Assembly (NCBI RefSeq): GCF_000308435.1
Contig: NZ_BAFR01000073.1
Span: 1 to 54,485, forward strand
Source: Nocardia araoensis NBRC 100135
Lineage (GTDB): Bacteria; Actinomycetota; Actinomycetes; Mycobacteriales; Mycobacteriaceae
Direction: 5' to 3'
Length of the DNA: 54,485 bases
Shown: in pieces, positions 32,045-40,897 of the stretch
Layout: each line of letters opens with the position of its first letter
Position numbering within the stretch: the first letter of the stretch is position 1
Notes under the pieces: model-generated
The model's database searches: none
What the model was told of the DNA's origin: nothing
Seen by the model: the letters and a program-made list of their open reading frames with translations, nothing else
Position numbers and translations under genes: made by a program

Positions 32045-34996
32045 ATGGTGAAGTTGAATGCGAAGGTTGTGGTCGGCTCGGTACAGCGGTTGATGGCGAC
32101 CGCGCAGAACGGCCTGGAGGTCATCCGCTTCGGCGGACTGACCCCTGACGTCGCGTCCTCGCCGTTCGAGGTCGTGGAACGCAGACGCATGTACCGGCTG
32201 CGGCATTACTTCCCCGACGACACCACCCCGGGCCGCCCGGTGGCCGTGCTGGTCCCGCCGCTCATGGTGAACGCCGACATCTGGGATGTGAACGCCGAAG
32301 AGGGCGCCGTCGGGATCCTGCACCGCGGGGGCGTCGACTGCTGGGTGGTGGACTTCGGCTCGCCCGCCAGCGAGGAGGGCGGCTGGCAGCGCGACCTCGC
32401 CGACCACGTGCTGGCCGTCAACAGCGCGATCGACACCGTCAACGAGGCCACCGGCAGCGGCGTGCACCTGATGGGCTACTCGCAGGGCGGCATGTTCGCC
32501 TACCAGACCGCCGCCTACCGATACGGCAAGGGCGTGGACAGCATCGTGACCTTCGGCAGCCCGGTCGACATCGTCGCGGGCATGCCGTTCGGGCTGCCCT
32601 ACGGCATGGTCTCCGACGTCGCGGACTTCCTGGCCGATCATGTGGTCACCCGGTTGCCGATCACCGACTCCATGGTGCGCATCGGCTTCCAGTTGCTCGA
32701 TCCGGTGAAGACGGCCAAGTCGAGGATCGACTTCCTGCTTCAGCTGCACGACCGCGAGGCGTTGTTGCCGAAGGAGCGCCAGCGCCGATTCCTCAACAGT
32801 GAAGGCTGGGTCGGTTACGCGGGCCCGGCCGCGGCGGATCTGCTCAAGCAGTTCGTCGCGCACAACCGGCTGATGCTCGGCGGCTTCGTGATCCGCGATC
32901 ACCCGATCTCGCTGGCCGAGCTGAAATGCCCGATCCTGGCGTTCGTCGGTGAGGTCGACGACATCGGGCAGCCCGCCGCGGTGCGCGGCATCGTGCGGGC
33001 CGCGCCGAACGCGGAGGTCTACGAGGCGACCTTGGTCGCGGGCCACTTCGGCCTGGTGGCCGGAAGCATGGCCAGCAAACACACCTGGCCGCTGGTGCGG
33101 CAGTGGGTGGAATGGATGAACGGCGACCAGCCGCTGCCGCCTGAGATCGTGCCGATGACCGAGCACGTGGCGAGCAATCGCCCCCGCTCGGCGGCCACCC
33201 GGGTGGTGCACACCGCCGCGACGCTGGCCGAGGCGGGCACCGGCGTCGGCAAAGCCCTCGAAGGCATCGCGAACAACACGGTGCGCGGATCGATCGAACT
33301 GGCAGGCGAGGCGGCGCGGGCGCTGCCGAGGCTGACCCGCCTCGGCATGATCCAGCCGCACACCCGGATATCGCTCGGCCGGTTGCTGGCCGAGCAGACG
33401 CGGCGCGCGCCGCAGCGGGACCTGTTCCTGTTCGACGACCGCGTGCACACCAACGCGGCGGTCAACGAGCGCATCGACAACGTGGTGCGCGGCCTCATCT
33501 CGGTGGGCGTGCGCCCGGCCATGCGGGTCGGCGTGGTGATGGAGACCCGGCCGAGCGCGCTGGCCTCGGTCGCGGCGCTGTCGCGGCTGGGCGCGGTGGC
33601 GGTACTGCTGGCCCCGCACAGCGACCTGCGCCGCGCGATCGAGCTCACCGGCGTGGAGACTCTGATCTCCGACCCGGAGAACCTGCGGCAGGCCGCCGCG
33701 ACCGGCGCCAAAGTGCTGGTGCTCGGCGGTGGTAACACGCGCGAGCTGGCGCTGCCCACGAGCGACCGCTTGATCGACCTCGAGCAGATCGACCCGGCGC
33801 GGGTGCGGGTGCCCGCCTGGTACCGGCCCGACCCCGGCCTGGCGCGGGAGCTGGCCTTCGTGCTCGTCACCGGCACCGGCGAGCGGCTGGAGACGAAGTA
33901 CATCACCAACCACCGCTGGGCGGTGTCGGCGTTCGGCACCGCGACCACGGCCGATCTGAATCGCAGGGACACGGTGTACTGCCTTGCCCCGCTGCATCAT
34001 TCGTCCGGGCTGCTGGTCAGTCTCGGCGGGGCGGTCGCGGGCGGAAGCCGGGTCTCGCTGGCCCGGTCGCTGGACCCACAGCGCTTCGCCGAGGAGGTGC
34101 ACCGCTACGGCGTCACCGTGGTCACCTACACCTGGACCATGCTGCGCGACATCCTCGACGCGGAGGTGTTCCCGGACGGCCACAGCCACCCGATCCGCTT
34201 GTTCATCGGCTCCGGAATGCCCGCCGGGCTGTGGCGGCGCACCCTCGAGCAGTTCGAGCCGGCCCGCGTGGTCGAGTACTACGCCTCCATCGAGGGCGAT
34301 GTGGTGCTGGCCAATGTGGCCGGGGTCAAGCGCGGATGCAAGGGCAGGCCGGTTCCCGGCACCGCCAAGGTGGAGCTGGTCGCCTACGATCCGCTCACCG
34401 AACGCATCCTGGTCGACGGATCCGGCTTCGCCCGTCGTTGCGCGGACAACGAAGTGGGCCTGCTGATCGGCAAGGCGTCCGACGGCGTCGACATCTCCGC
34501 CGGCGGTCTGCGCGGGGTCTTCACGGCGGGCGACTCCTGGATGCCGACGGAGAATCTGTTCCGCCGCGACGGCGACGGCGACTACTGGCTGATGGACCGC
34601 ACGGACACGGTGATCCACACCCGGCGCGGACCGGTCTTCGGACAGCCCATCGTCGACGTGCTCAACGACATCACCGCCGTGGACATGGAAGTCACCTACG
34701 GGCTCAACGTCGGCGACCACTGCGTAGCCGTGGCCGCGGTGAGCGTGCGCCACGGCTTCCGCCTGGACCCCAAGGACGTCACCGAGGCATTGCGGGTACT
34801 GGAACCGGACCAGCGGCCCGACCTGGTGTACGTGGTGGACGACATCCCGCGCAGCCCGTCGTACCGTCCGTCCGCCCGCGCGGTGCAGGAGGCAGGCCGC
34901 CCGGAGCCTGGTCCGGACACCTGGTGGTACAACCGGGCCTCGGACGCCTACGAGGTCCTCACCGAGGACCAGGCGCGCACGCTGCTGGGCCAGTGA
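32045..34996 (+). CDS. Fused alpha/beta-hydrolase and acyl-CoA synthetase-like protein (Rv1683 type)
   Basis: A 983-residue two-domain protein. Residues 1-370 form an alpha/beta hydrolase of the PHA-synthase/lipase type, with the nucleophile elbow GYSQGG (144-149, Ser146). After a linker of about 100 residues, 470-983 form an AMP-binding domain. The ATP loop, usually TSGTTGxPK, reads VTGTGERLETK (about 607-617), and the downstream motif is DSWMPTENLF...LMDRTD, so adenylation may be weak. M. tuberculosis Rv1683 has the same fusion and is linked to lipid or triacylglycerol turnover. ATG at 32045 has CCAGGAG upstream. The downstream gene order with insertions also matches Rv1683-Rv1689. Confidence 0.85.
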   Translation: MVKLNAKVVVGSVQRLMATAQNGLEVIRFGGLTPDVASSPFEVVERRRMYRLRHYFPDDTTPGRPVAVLVPPLMVNADIWDVNAEEGAVGILHRGGVDCWVVDFGSPASEEGGWQRDLADHVLAVNSAIDTVNEATGSGVHLMGYSQGGMFAYQTAAYRYGKGVDSIVTFGSPVDIVAGMPFGLPYGMVSDVADFLADHVVTRLPITDSMVRIGFQLLDPVKTAKSRIDFLLQLHDREALLPKERQRRFLNSEGWVGYAGPAAADLLKQFVAHNRLMLGGFVIRDHPISLAELKCPILAFVGEVDDIGQPAAVRGIVRAAPNAEVYEATLVAGHFGLVAGSMASKHTWPLVRQWVEWMNGDQPLPPEIVPMTEHVASNRPRSAATRVVHTAATLAEAGTGVGKALEGIANNTVRGSIELAGEAARALPRLTRLGMIQPHTRISLGRLLAEQTRRAPQRDLFLFDDRVHTNAAVNERIDNVVRGLISVGVRPAMRVGVVMETRPSALASVAALSRLGAVAVLLAPHSDLRRAIELTGVETLISDPENLRQAAATGAKVLVLGGGNTRELALPTSDRLIDLEQIDPARVRVPAWYRPDPGLARELAFVLVTGTGERLETKYITNHRWAVSAFGTATTADLNRRDTVYCLAPLHHSSGLLVSLGGAVAGGSRVSLARSLDPQRFAEEVHRYGVTVVTYTWTMLRDILDAEVFPDGHSHPIRLFIGSGMPAGLWRRTLEQFEPARVVEYYASIEGDVVLANVAGVKRGCKGRPVPGTAKVELVAYDPLTERILVDGSGFARRCADNEVGLLIGKASDGVDISAGGLRGVFTAGDSWMPTENLFRRDGDGDYWLMDRTDTVIHTRRGPVFGQPIVDVLNDITAVDMEVTYGLNVGDHCVAVAAVSVRHGFRLDPKDVTEALRVLEPDQRPDLVYVVDDIPRSPSYRPSARAVQEAGRPEPGPDTWWYNRASDAYEVLTEDQARTLLGQ

Positions 34997-35052
34997 CGCG
35001 ATTCATGTTGCCGAAGAGCCGCATTCACCGACCGATGGCATAGTGAGTGCCT

Positions 35053-35652
35053 GTGGGAACGAGCCTCATTTACCGCAGCGGGACCGTCTACGAGGTCCTG
35101 ATGCGCGGGTTGTACGGCAAGCACTACACGGCTCGGTATCGCGCTATCGCTGAGCTCGTCCCCGAGGGGGCGAGCGTGGTCGATCTGTGCTGCGGCCCCG
35201 CGACGCTCTACACCCGCTACTTGCGCCACAAGTCGGTCGACTACACCGGACTCGATCTGAACGAGCGCTTCGTCGCGCGCGTGAACGAAGCAGGCGGGCG
35301 GGGGAAGGTGTGGAACCTGCGTTCCGGCGACGCGCTTCCCGCGGCCGACTACGTCATCATGCAGGCCAGCCTCTACCACTTCCTCCCCGAGCCGCGTCCG
35401 CTGCTCGATCGGATGCTCGCGGCGGCCAGCGAGCGGGTGATCGTGGCCGAGCCGGTCCGCAACCTGGCCACCAGCGACAATCCGGTTCTCGCCACGATCG
35501 GCAAGCGTTTCACCGACGCGGGCGACGGCGAGCAGGCGCACCGCTTCACCGAGCGCACGCTGGACGAGTTCTTCACGGCGTACGGTCCGCGGGTGGCCCG
35601 CAAGTCCCTCATCGCGGGGGGACGGGAGAAGCTCTACGTACTCACCGCGTGA
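35053..35652 (+). CDS. Class I SAM-dependent methyltransferase-like protein
   Basis: A 199-residue Rossmann-fold protein. The SAM-binding motif I is VVDLCCGPATLYTRYL, followed by VDYTGLDLNERFV and GDALPAADYVIMQASLYHF, the acidic loop and motif II equivalents. The motif I Gly pattern is DLCCGPA, slightly unusual in having two Cys. The substrate is unknown. The start may be GTG 35053, preceded 6 nt earlier by TAGTGA, or GTG 35047. It is isolated between the lipase/synthetase gene and the convergent aminotransferase, at the edge of the sugar gene cluster, so a role in glycan methylation is possible but unproven. Confidence 0.72.
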   Translation: MGTSLIYRSGTVYEVLMRGLYGKHYTARYRAIAELVPEGASVVDLCCGPATLYTRYLRHKSVDYTGLDLNERFVARVNEAGGRGKVWNLRSGDALPAADYVIMQASLYHFLPEPRPLLDRMLAAASERVIVAEPVRNLATSDNPVLATIGKRFTDAGDGEQAHRFTERTLDEFFTAYGPRVARKSLIAGGREKLYVLTA

Positions 35653-35670
35653 GCCGGCGTCGCGGCCGGT

Positions 35671-36810
35671 TCAGACGGTGAACGCGGTGACCGCGTCCAC
35701 CACGCGCGCCACCTGCGCGTCGGTGAGATCCGGCCAGAGCGGCAGGCGCACGACGGTCGCGGAGAACTCCGCGCTGCGGGCGCAGGCTCGCGGCGTGCGG
35801 CCGAGCTTGAACCCGGCCGGGCTGGAATCCAGCGGGATGTAGTGGAACGGCGCGGAGATACCCCGCGCGGCGAGATGCGCGATGAGGTCGTCGCGGCGGC
35901 GCTCGTTCGGGGTCCGCAGGTAGTACAGGTGCGCGGTGTGCCCGCGATCGGCGGGCACGGACATCAAGCGCACGTCGTTGCGCTCGGCCCAATCCGGCAG
36001 GGCGGCGGCGTAGGCGTCCCACACCCGGTGGCGTCCGGCCTGGATGATGTCGAACTCGTCCAGTTGCGCGTCGAGCACGGCCGCGTTCAGCTCGCTGGGC
36101 AAATAACTGGAGCCGATGTCCTGCCAGGAGTACTTGTCCACGGCGCCACGCAGGAACCGGGCCCGGTCGGTGCCCTTCTCCCGGATGATCTCCGCGCGCG
36201 CCATCAGGATCTCGTCGGTGAGCAGCAGCGCGCCGCCCTCGCCGCAGTGCACGTTCTTGGTGTCGTGGAAGCTGAGCGTGCCCATCGTGCCGATGGTGCC
36301 CAGCTTCCGGTCGCGCCAGGTGCCGCCGAGCCCGTGCGCGTTGTCCTCCACGACGGCGAAGCCGTGTGTGTTCGCCAGGTCGAGCAGTCCGGCCATGTCG
36401 GCGGCGACGCCACCGTAATGGATGACCACCACGGCCTTCGTCCGCTCGGTGACCACGGCCGCCACCGACTCCGGATCCAGGTTCCCGGTGTCCGGATCGA
36501 TGTCGGCGAAGACGCAGGTCGCGCCGCGCAGCGCCATCGAGGTCGCGGTGGAGGTGAAGGCGAAGCTGGGCACGATCACTTCGTCGTCGGGGCCCAGCTC
36601 CAGCAGCAGGCCCGCCATTTCCAGCGCGGACGTGCAGGAGGTGGTGAGCAGGGCGTGCGGCGCGCCCGTGATCGCCTTCAGCTTCTCGGTGGCCGACGCG
36701 GTGAACTGTCCGTCGCCGTGGCTGTGGTCGGAGGCCAGCACGGCCTCCAGGTTCGCAAGTTCCCGGCGCGCCCGGTACGGGCGGCTGAAGATGACGCGGT
36801 CAGTGCTCAA
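35671..36810 (-). CDS. DegT/DnrJ/EryC1 (WecE-like) sugar aminotransferase
   Basis: A 379-residue PLP enzyme that aminates a nucleotide-linked 4-keto-6-deoxysugar. The Schiff-base Lys185 is in SFHDTKNVHCGEGGALL, almost the same as in E. coli WecE (dTDP-4-amino-4,6-dideoxygalactose transaminase). Also present are TTSCTSALEMAGLLL, VPSFAFTSTATS and VEDNAHGLGG. The likely sugar product is dTDP-Fuc4N or a relative, assuming the keto sugar is made elsewhere. The start is a TTG at 36810 with AGGGGG before it, overlapping the end of the GT2 gene by 11 bp, so the two are coupled. Confidence 0.87.
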   Translation of the reverse strand: MSTDRVIFSRPYRARRELANLEAVLASDHSHGDGQFTASATEKLKAITGAPHALLTTSCTSALEMAGLLLELGPDDEVIVPSFAFTSTATSMALRGATCVFADIDPDTGNLDPESVAAVVTERTKAVVVIHYGGVAADMAGLLDLANTHGFAVVEDNAHGLGGTWRDRKLGTIGTMGTLSFHDTKNVHCGEGGALLLTDEILMARAEIIREKGTDRARFLRGAVDKYSWQDIGSSYLPSELNAAVLDAQLDEFDIIQAGRHRVWDAYAAALPDWAERNDVRLMSVPADRGHTAHLYYLRTPNERRRDDLIAHLAARGISAPFHYIPLDSSPAGFKLGRTPRACARSAEFSATVVRLPLWPDLTDAQVARVVDAVTAFTV

Positions 36811-37900
36811 CCCGGTCGGTCCCCCTGCTGATGGTTGTCGTGGTCGGTTCCGAAGGCTCCGCCGGACGCGGAGTCGGCGTCTCGACGGTGAGATAGAGCG
36901 GTTTGCCCACCAGGATGTGCAGGGCCACGCCCAGGTACTCGGCGATCAGGCCGAGTGAGAACAGGATGGCGCCCGAGCACAGCAGCAGCACCACGATGGT
37001 GGAGGCCCAGCCTTCCGGCGCCCAGTCGTCGGTGGTCAGCGCTTCGACCACGACGACAGCGGCCATCACGCCGCCGGCCAGCGCCAGGGTGACACCGAGC
37101 AGGCTGACCAACCGCAGCCCGCGAGTTCCGCTGCACAGCACCATCTTCCAGAACAGCGAGAACAAGCGGCGGTAGTTGTAGCCGGAATCCTCCCTGCCCT
37201 CGGCGCGCAGCACCACCGGCGCCTGTGCGACGGCGCCGACCACCCAGGTCAGCGCGACGTCCAGGTAGACGCCGTTGGACGCGACCTCGGCCAGCTGCCT
37301 GCCGATGTCCCCGCGGATCAGCCGGTAGCTTTCGAACCGGGTGGAATCCGGGAACGCGAACAGCGTCGCGAGCACCAGCTTGGCTCCGCGCGAGGTCAGA
37401 TTGCGCAGGAATCCGTGCGGCCTGGTGTTGCTGGGCTTGGAGTAGACCAGATCGGCCCGCTGCGCCAGCGCCGTGTCCAGGAACGCGCTGATGAAGCGGG
37501 GGTCGTGCTGGCCGTCCTCGTCCATGGTGACGATCCAGTCACCGGCCGCGGCCGACATCCCGGCGATCGTCGCGGCGTCCTGGCCGAAGTTGCGGCTGAG
37601 CCAGACGGTGCGCACGGTGGGATAGGTCCGTTGCAGTTCCTGCAGGACCACGTCGGAGCGGTCCGGGCCGTGGTCGTGCACCAGGATGATCTCGGAGACG
37701 GTGAACGCGGTGCCGCCGGGAGTCCGGGCGGTGCCCGTGAGATCGTGCAATTCGGCGACCAGACCGGCGATCGTCTCCTCGCCCCGGTACACCGGTACGA
37801 CCACCGACACGGTGTGCGGCCGGTCCACGCCGGGCCGTGCCGGGTCACCGTTCGTCGCGGGGGCGCCGGAACGGAGTGTGCGGGCGGGGGTGATCGGCAT
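36800..37900 (-). CDS. GT2 glycosyltransferase, polyprenyl-phosphate sugar type
   Basis: A 366-residue DPM/GtrB-like enzyme expected to load a sugar onto polyprenyl phosphate at the cytoplasmic face. The GT-A domain opens with VSVVVPVYRGEETI, has VWLSRNFGQDAATIAGM, and the metal motif DED (127-129) in VTMDEDGQHDP. Two C-terminal membrane helices (about 240-275 and 285-325) anchor it, followed by a Pro/Thr-rich tail. The neighbouring WecE-like enzyme may supply an amino-deoxysugar nucleotide, and the GtrA/GT-C pairs divergent from it would flip and transfer the product. Confidence 0.86.
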   Translation of the reverse strand: MPITPARTLRSGAPATNGDPARPGVDRPHTVSVVVPVYRGEETIAGLVAELHDLTGTARTPGGTAFTVSEIILVHDHGPDRSDVVLQELQRTYPTVRTVWLSRNFGQDAATIAGMSAAAGDWIVTMDEDGQHDPRFISAFLDTALAQRADLVYSKPSNTRPHGFLRNLTSRGAKLVLATLFAFPDSTRFESYRLIRGDIGRQLAEVASNGVYLDVALTWVVGAVAQAPVVLRAEGREDSGYNYRRLFSLFWKMVLCSGTRGLRLVSLLGVTLALAGGVMAAVVVVEALTTDDWAPEGWASTIVVLLLCSGAILFSLGLIAEYLGVALHILVGKPLYLTVETPTPRPAEPSEPTTTTISRGTDRVEH

Positions 37901-38067
37901 CAGCTGGATCGACTTTCGATGACGGTGCGTGCCGGTACTCGTGGCAGAACTGCGGAGCCCGAACCGGTGTGGACTCTAGCACGGTGGGCAGCGCGGCCAC
38001 CGGAGCAGCTGATCATGCCCTCATCTTGGCGGCGTCCGCGACCGATGCCAAGCCGGGAGCCGCCCTG

Positions 38068-38073
38068 TAGGGT
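38068..38073 (+). promoter_or_regulatory. -10 element of first GT-C gene
   Basis: TAGGGT lies 9 nt before the GTG at 38083 (spacer TTGGAACTC), with no ribosome binding site. The second copy has the same layout (TAGGGT, CTGGGACTC, GTG at 40898), so the two promoters were duplicated with the genes. Confidence 0.5.
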
Positions 38074-38082
38074 TTGGAACTC

Positions 38083-40341
38083 GTGACGGACAGTGCAGTG
38101 CTCGATTCGCGGCCGGATGCCTATTCGCGGCGAGATGTCTACCGGTGGGGGGTCATCACCGCGCTCGGAGTGGTCGCGGGTTACCTCGCTGTCCTGCTCG
38201 CCAACGCCAGGCATTTCTTCACCGACGACACCGAGTCCCAGTACACGTCGCTGTGGGTCGGTCTGGGCCGTGCGCTGCGCGCGGGCGATTTCCCGGTCAT
38301 GGTGCCCGAGCAGTGGATGGCGGGCAACAACACCATGGACGACGCGGGCCTGTTCAACCCGCCCCAGCTGCTGATCGATCTGATCGCGCCCTCGGTGGAC
38401 AACGTCGCGCTGTACGCCACCGTCGTGAAGCTGATCTTCTCGATCATCGCCGCGCTCGGCGTGTACCGCGTCTGCCTCGCCTACGGCGGGCGGCCCGCCT
38501 GGTCGGCGGTGGCGGGAATCGCGCTGCCGCTGTCGGGCTTCTTCTTGTTCTTCGACGAAGCCAGCTGGATGACCGCGCTCACCGGTACCGCGTGGATGGT
38601 GCACGCCTGGGCGGCCTCGGTGCGCTACACGCGAGGTCTCGGCGGGCCCGTCCCCGTCTTCGTCTACCTGTATCTGACCATCTCGACGCAGTACATCTTC
38701 CCTGCGGTCGAAGCGGTGCTGATGCTGCTGGCCGTGGCCGTTGGCGAGCTGGTGTACCAGCGCAAGTGGCAGCCGGTGCTGCGGCTGACGCTCGCGGCGG
38801 GCTGCGCCGGGCTCGCGGGCCTGCTGACCTTCCTGCCGAGCATGCTGTCGGCGAAGGTGACCTGGCGCGGCACCGCGCAGATCAACAACGACCAGTTCCT
38901 CACGGTGCCGTGGTCGGAGTCGCTGAACGCCAGCCTGCCCAGTTCGCTGCCCGCCTTCACGTCGTGGTGGGGTTACGTGCAGCCGCTGCCGGTCACCTAC
39001 ATCGCCTGGTTCCTGATCCCCGCCCTCGCGTTCGTCGACTGGCGGCGGGCCAAGGAGGCCTGGCGGGAACTGAGCGCGATCGCGATCTTCGCGATCATGA
39101 TGCTGATGTGGACCGCGGGCCCCGGTTCCGTCGGACCGCTGCGCTGGCCCGCGCGCGTGCTGCCGATGCTGGCCATCGGCCTGCTGGTCCTGGTGTGCGT
39201 ACTGCTGGGGCGCTACGGGACGTTCCGCGATCCGAAGAACCGCGGGATCGCGGCGGGCGTGCTGATCCTGCTGCTGTGGGTGCGTTCCTTCTCGGCCGAT
39301 CCGCACGACGTGATCTGGCACGTGATCGCGGCCGTGGCGCTGGCGGCACTGGTGGCGGGCGCGGTGTGGCTCGGGCGCACCAAGGGCACCGCGGCGGCCT
39401 GCGCCCTGACCATCGTCGCGATGTTCCCGATCGCCTATTTCCAGGTCGATGCCGCGCAACCCACGCCGATGTCGTGGAACCTGCCCGCGAAGCGCTCGGA
39501 GGCCAAAGCCGCGTTCCCTGACTTCACCGGCAACACCATCCAGCTGGGCGACCGCGGACTGTTGCAGCCGCAGGACAAGAGCATCGAGGCCGCCTACGGC
39601 TCGCTCGTCTTCGGGAACTACGCCCGCGGACTCGAACGGAATTACGTCAACGGTTACACGCCCAGCGGCCATTTCTACTTCGGTGAGCTGCTGTGCATGC
39701 GCTGGGACGGCAGCGTGTGCCCGGACGCCTACCGGCGCATGTTCGCGCCGGAGCCGACCACCGGGCGGCCGCTGGTCGACCTGATGAACCTGGACCGCGT
39801 GGTGGTGCAGCGGGCGCTGTTCCCCGACGTGCCCGGCCAGCCCGCACCCGAGGGCTGGAAGTGGGTCGACTACCCCGAGCACGAGCGCTACATCGCGGTG
39901 CTGGAACGCGTCGGCGGACCGATCTCGACGACGAACGGTCGCGTGACGGCAGCCCAGAAGGCGAGCGCCACCTCGATCTCCGAGACCGATACCACCAGCC
40001 GGGTGCGCGTGTCCTCGGCCGAAGGCGGCCGGATCGTGTTCGCCAGGCTCGGCTGGCCCGGTTATCGAGTCACGTTGGACGGCAAGTCGATTCCGATCAC
40101 GACGGTCGCCAAGTCCTTCATCGCGGTCGATGTTCCCGCGGGCACCCAGAACGCCGAACTGGTGCTGACCTGGCGTCCGCCGGGTTGGAAGATCGGCATC
40201 GCCACAGCGGTGGCGGGTCTGCTCGGCATCGGCGTCCTGCAGTGGTTGTACGTCCGGTCCCGGCGCCGCGAGGAGCCGCAGGAGAGCGCCGCCGCCGAGA
40301 CCGCCGAACCGGATCGCGAGCTGGCGGACGTCGTCTCGTGA
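38083..40341 (+). CDS. YfhO/GT-C-like multi-pass membrane glycosyltransferase, copy 1
   Basis: A protein of about 752 residues with some 12-13 membrane helices and a C-terminal periplasmic beta domain. The first extracytoplasmic loop carries TDDTESQY after helix 1, the acidic motif expected of GT-C enzymes that use lipid-phosphate sugars. The conserved loop SAKVTWRGTAQINNDQF follows, and the C-terminus ends with one more helix and an acidic tail. I call it YfhO-like by layout only. The GTG at 38083 matches the start of the second copy; an in-frame TTG three codons upstream is less likely. Its TGA overlaps the GtrA start (GTGA). Confidence 0.75.
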   Translation: MTDSAVLDSRPDAYSRRDVYRWGVITALGVVAGYLAVLLANARHFFTDDTESQYTSLWVGLGRALRAGDFPVMVPEQWMAGNNTMDDAGLFNPPQLLIDLIAPSVDNVALYATVVKLIFSIIAALGVYRVCLAYGGRPAWSAVAGIALPLSGFFLFFDEASWMTALTGTAWMVHAWAASVRYTRGLGGPVPVFVYLYLTISTQYIFPAVEAVLMLLAVAVGELVYQRKWQPVLRLTLAAGCAGLAGLLTFLPSMLSAKVTWRGTAQINNDQFLTVPWSESLNASLPSSLPAFTSWWGYVQPLPVTYIAWFLIPALAFVDWRRAKEAWRELSAIAIFAIMMLMWTAGPGSVGPLRWPARVLPMLAIGLLVLVCVLLGRYGTFRDPKNRGIAAGVLILLLWVRSFSADPHDVIWHVIAAVALAALVAGAVWLGRTKGTAAACALTIVAMFPIAYFQVDAAQPTPMSWNLPAKRSEAKAAFPDFTGNTIQLGDRGLLQPQDKSIEAAYGSLVFGNYARGLERNYVNGYTPSGHFYFGELLCMRWDGSVCPDAYRRMFAPEPTTGRPLVDLMNLDRVVVQRALFPDVPGQPAPEGWKWVDYPEHERYIAVLERVGGPISTTNGRVTAAQKASATSISETDTTSRVRVSSAEGGRIVFARLGWPGYRVTLDGKSIPITTVAKSFIAVDVPAGTQNAELVLTWRPPGWKIGIATAVAGLLGIGVLQWLYVRSRRREEPQESAAAETAEPDRELADVVS

Positions 40342-40826
40342 CGACGAATCCGCCTCCGGTCGCCGTGGGTTCCGACGCGGTCGGCGAGCCCGCGGCCGGA
40401 CTTCTGGTGCGGGTGGTCCGGCGACAGGAGGTCGCCTTCGCCCTGGTCGGCGCGTGCAACACCGTGCTCGGCATCGCGCTGACCGTGGTGTGGCTCGCGG
40501 TGCTCGGTGACGCGTGGCCGCCCGCCGTGGCGGTCGTGCTGGCCTACGCCGTGGGCATCGTCGTCGCTTTCGTCCTGCACCGGACGCTCGTGTTCCGGGT
40601 GCGCGGCCGGGTGCTGCGCGATTTCGCGGGCTTCGTCGTGGTGAATTCCGGCGGTCTGCTGATGAACACGGTGCTGCTGTCGCTGGCGGTCTCGGTGCTG
40701 CACCTGCCGCGGATTCCGTCGGCCGTCGTGGTGATGGGGCTGGTCGCGGTCGCCAGTTTCTTCGGCCATCGCTACATCTCGTTCCGCCGCAAGCCGGAGG
40801 TGCGGACCGAGAACGCGGCCGGATGA
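40338..40826 (+). CDS. GtrA-family membrane protein, copy 1
   Basis: A 162-residue protein with four membrane helices. RVVRRQEVAFALVGACNTVLG starts the first helix (split by the usual Arg-rich lead-in), then AYAVGIVVAFVLHRTLVFRVRG, the conserved FxLxRxxVFR motif of GtrA, and a last segment SFFGHRYISFRR. GtrA proteins are thought to flip polyprenyl-phosphate sugars or recruit their synthases to the membrane. It overlaps the preceding GT-C gene by four bases, giving a coupled pair. Confidence 0.87.
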   Translation: MTTNPPPVAVGSDAVGEPAAGLLVRVVRRQEVAFALVGACNTVLGIALTVVWLAVLGDAWPPAVAVVLAYAVGIVVAFVLHRTLVFRVRGRVLRDFAGFVVVNSGGLLMNTVLLSLAVSVLHLPRIPSAVVVMGLVAVASFFGHRYISFRRKPEVRTENAAG

Positions 40827-40882
40827 CGCGTTCCGGGACGGCATCCCGGCACTGGCTTGCCGGAGCGGCAGCGCGGGGACGG

Positions 40883-40888
40883 TAGGGT
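40883..40888 (+). promoter_or_regulatory. -10 element of second GT-C gene
   Basis: TAGGGT, then CTGGGACTC, then the GTG at 40898; no ribosome binding site. The element mirrors the one before copy 1 and suggests that each GT-C/GtrA pair is transcribed from its own near-leaderless promoter. Confidence 0.5.
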
Positions 40889-40897
40889 CTGGGACTC

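Noticed and set aside
31583..34753. Very long minus-strand open frame (over 1000 codons) opposite the lipase/acyl-CoA synthetase gene
   Set aside because: It is an artefact of GC-rich codon structure; the product is His/Arg/Asp-rich with no recognisable motif, and the plus strand encodes a clear enzyme.
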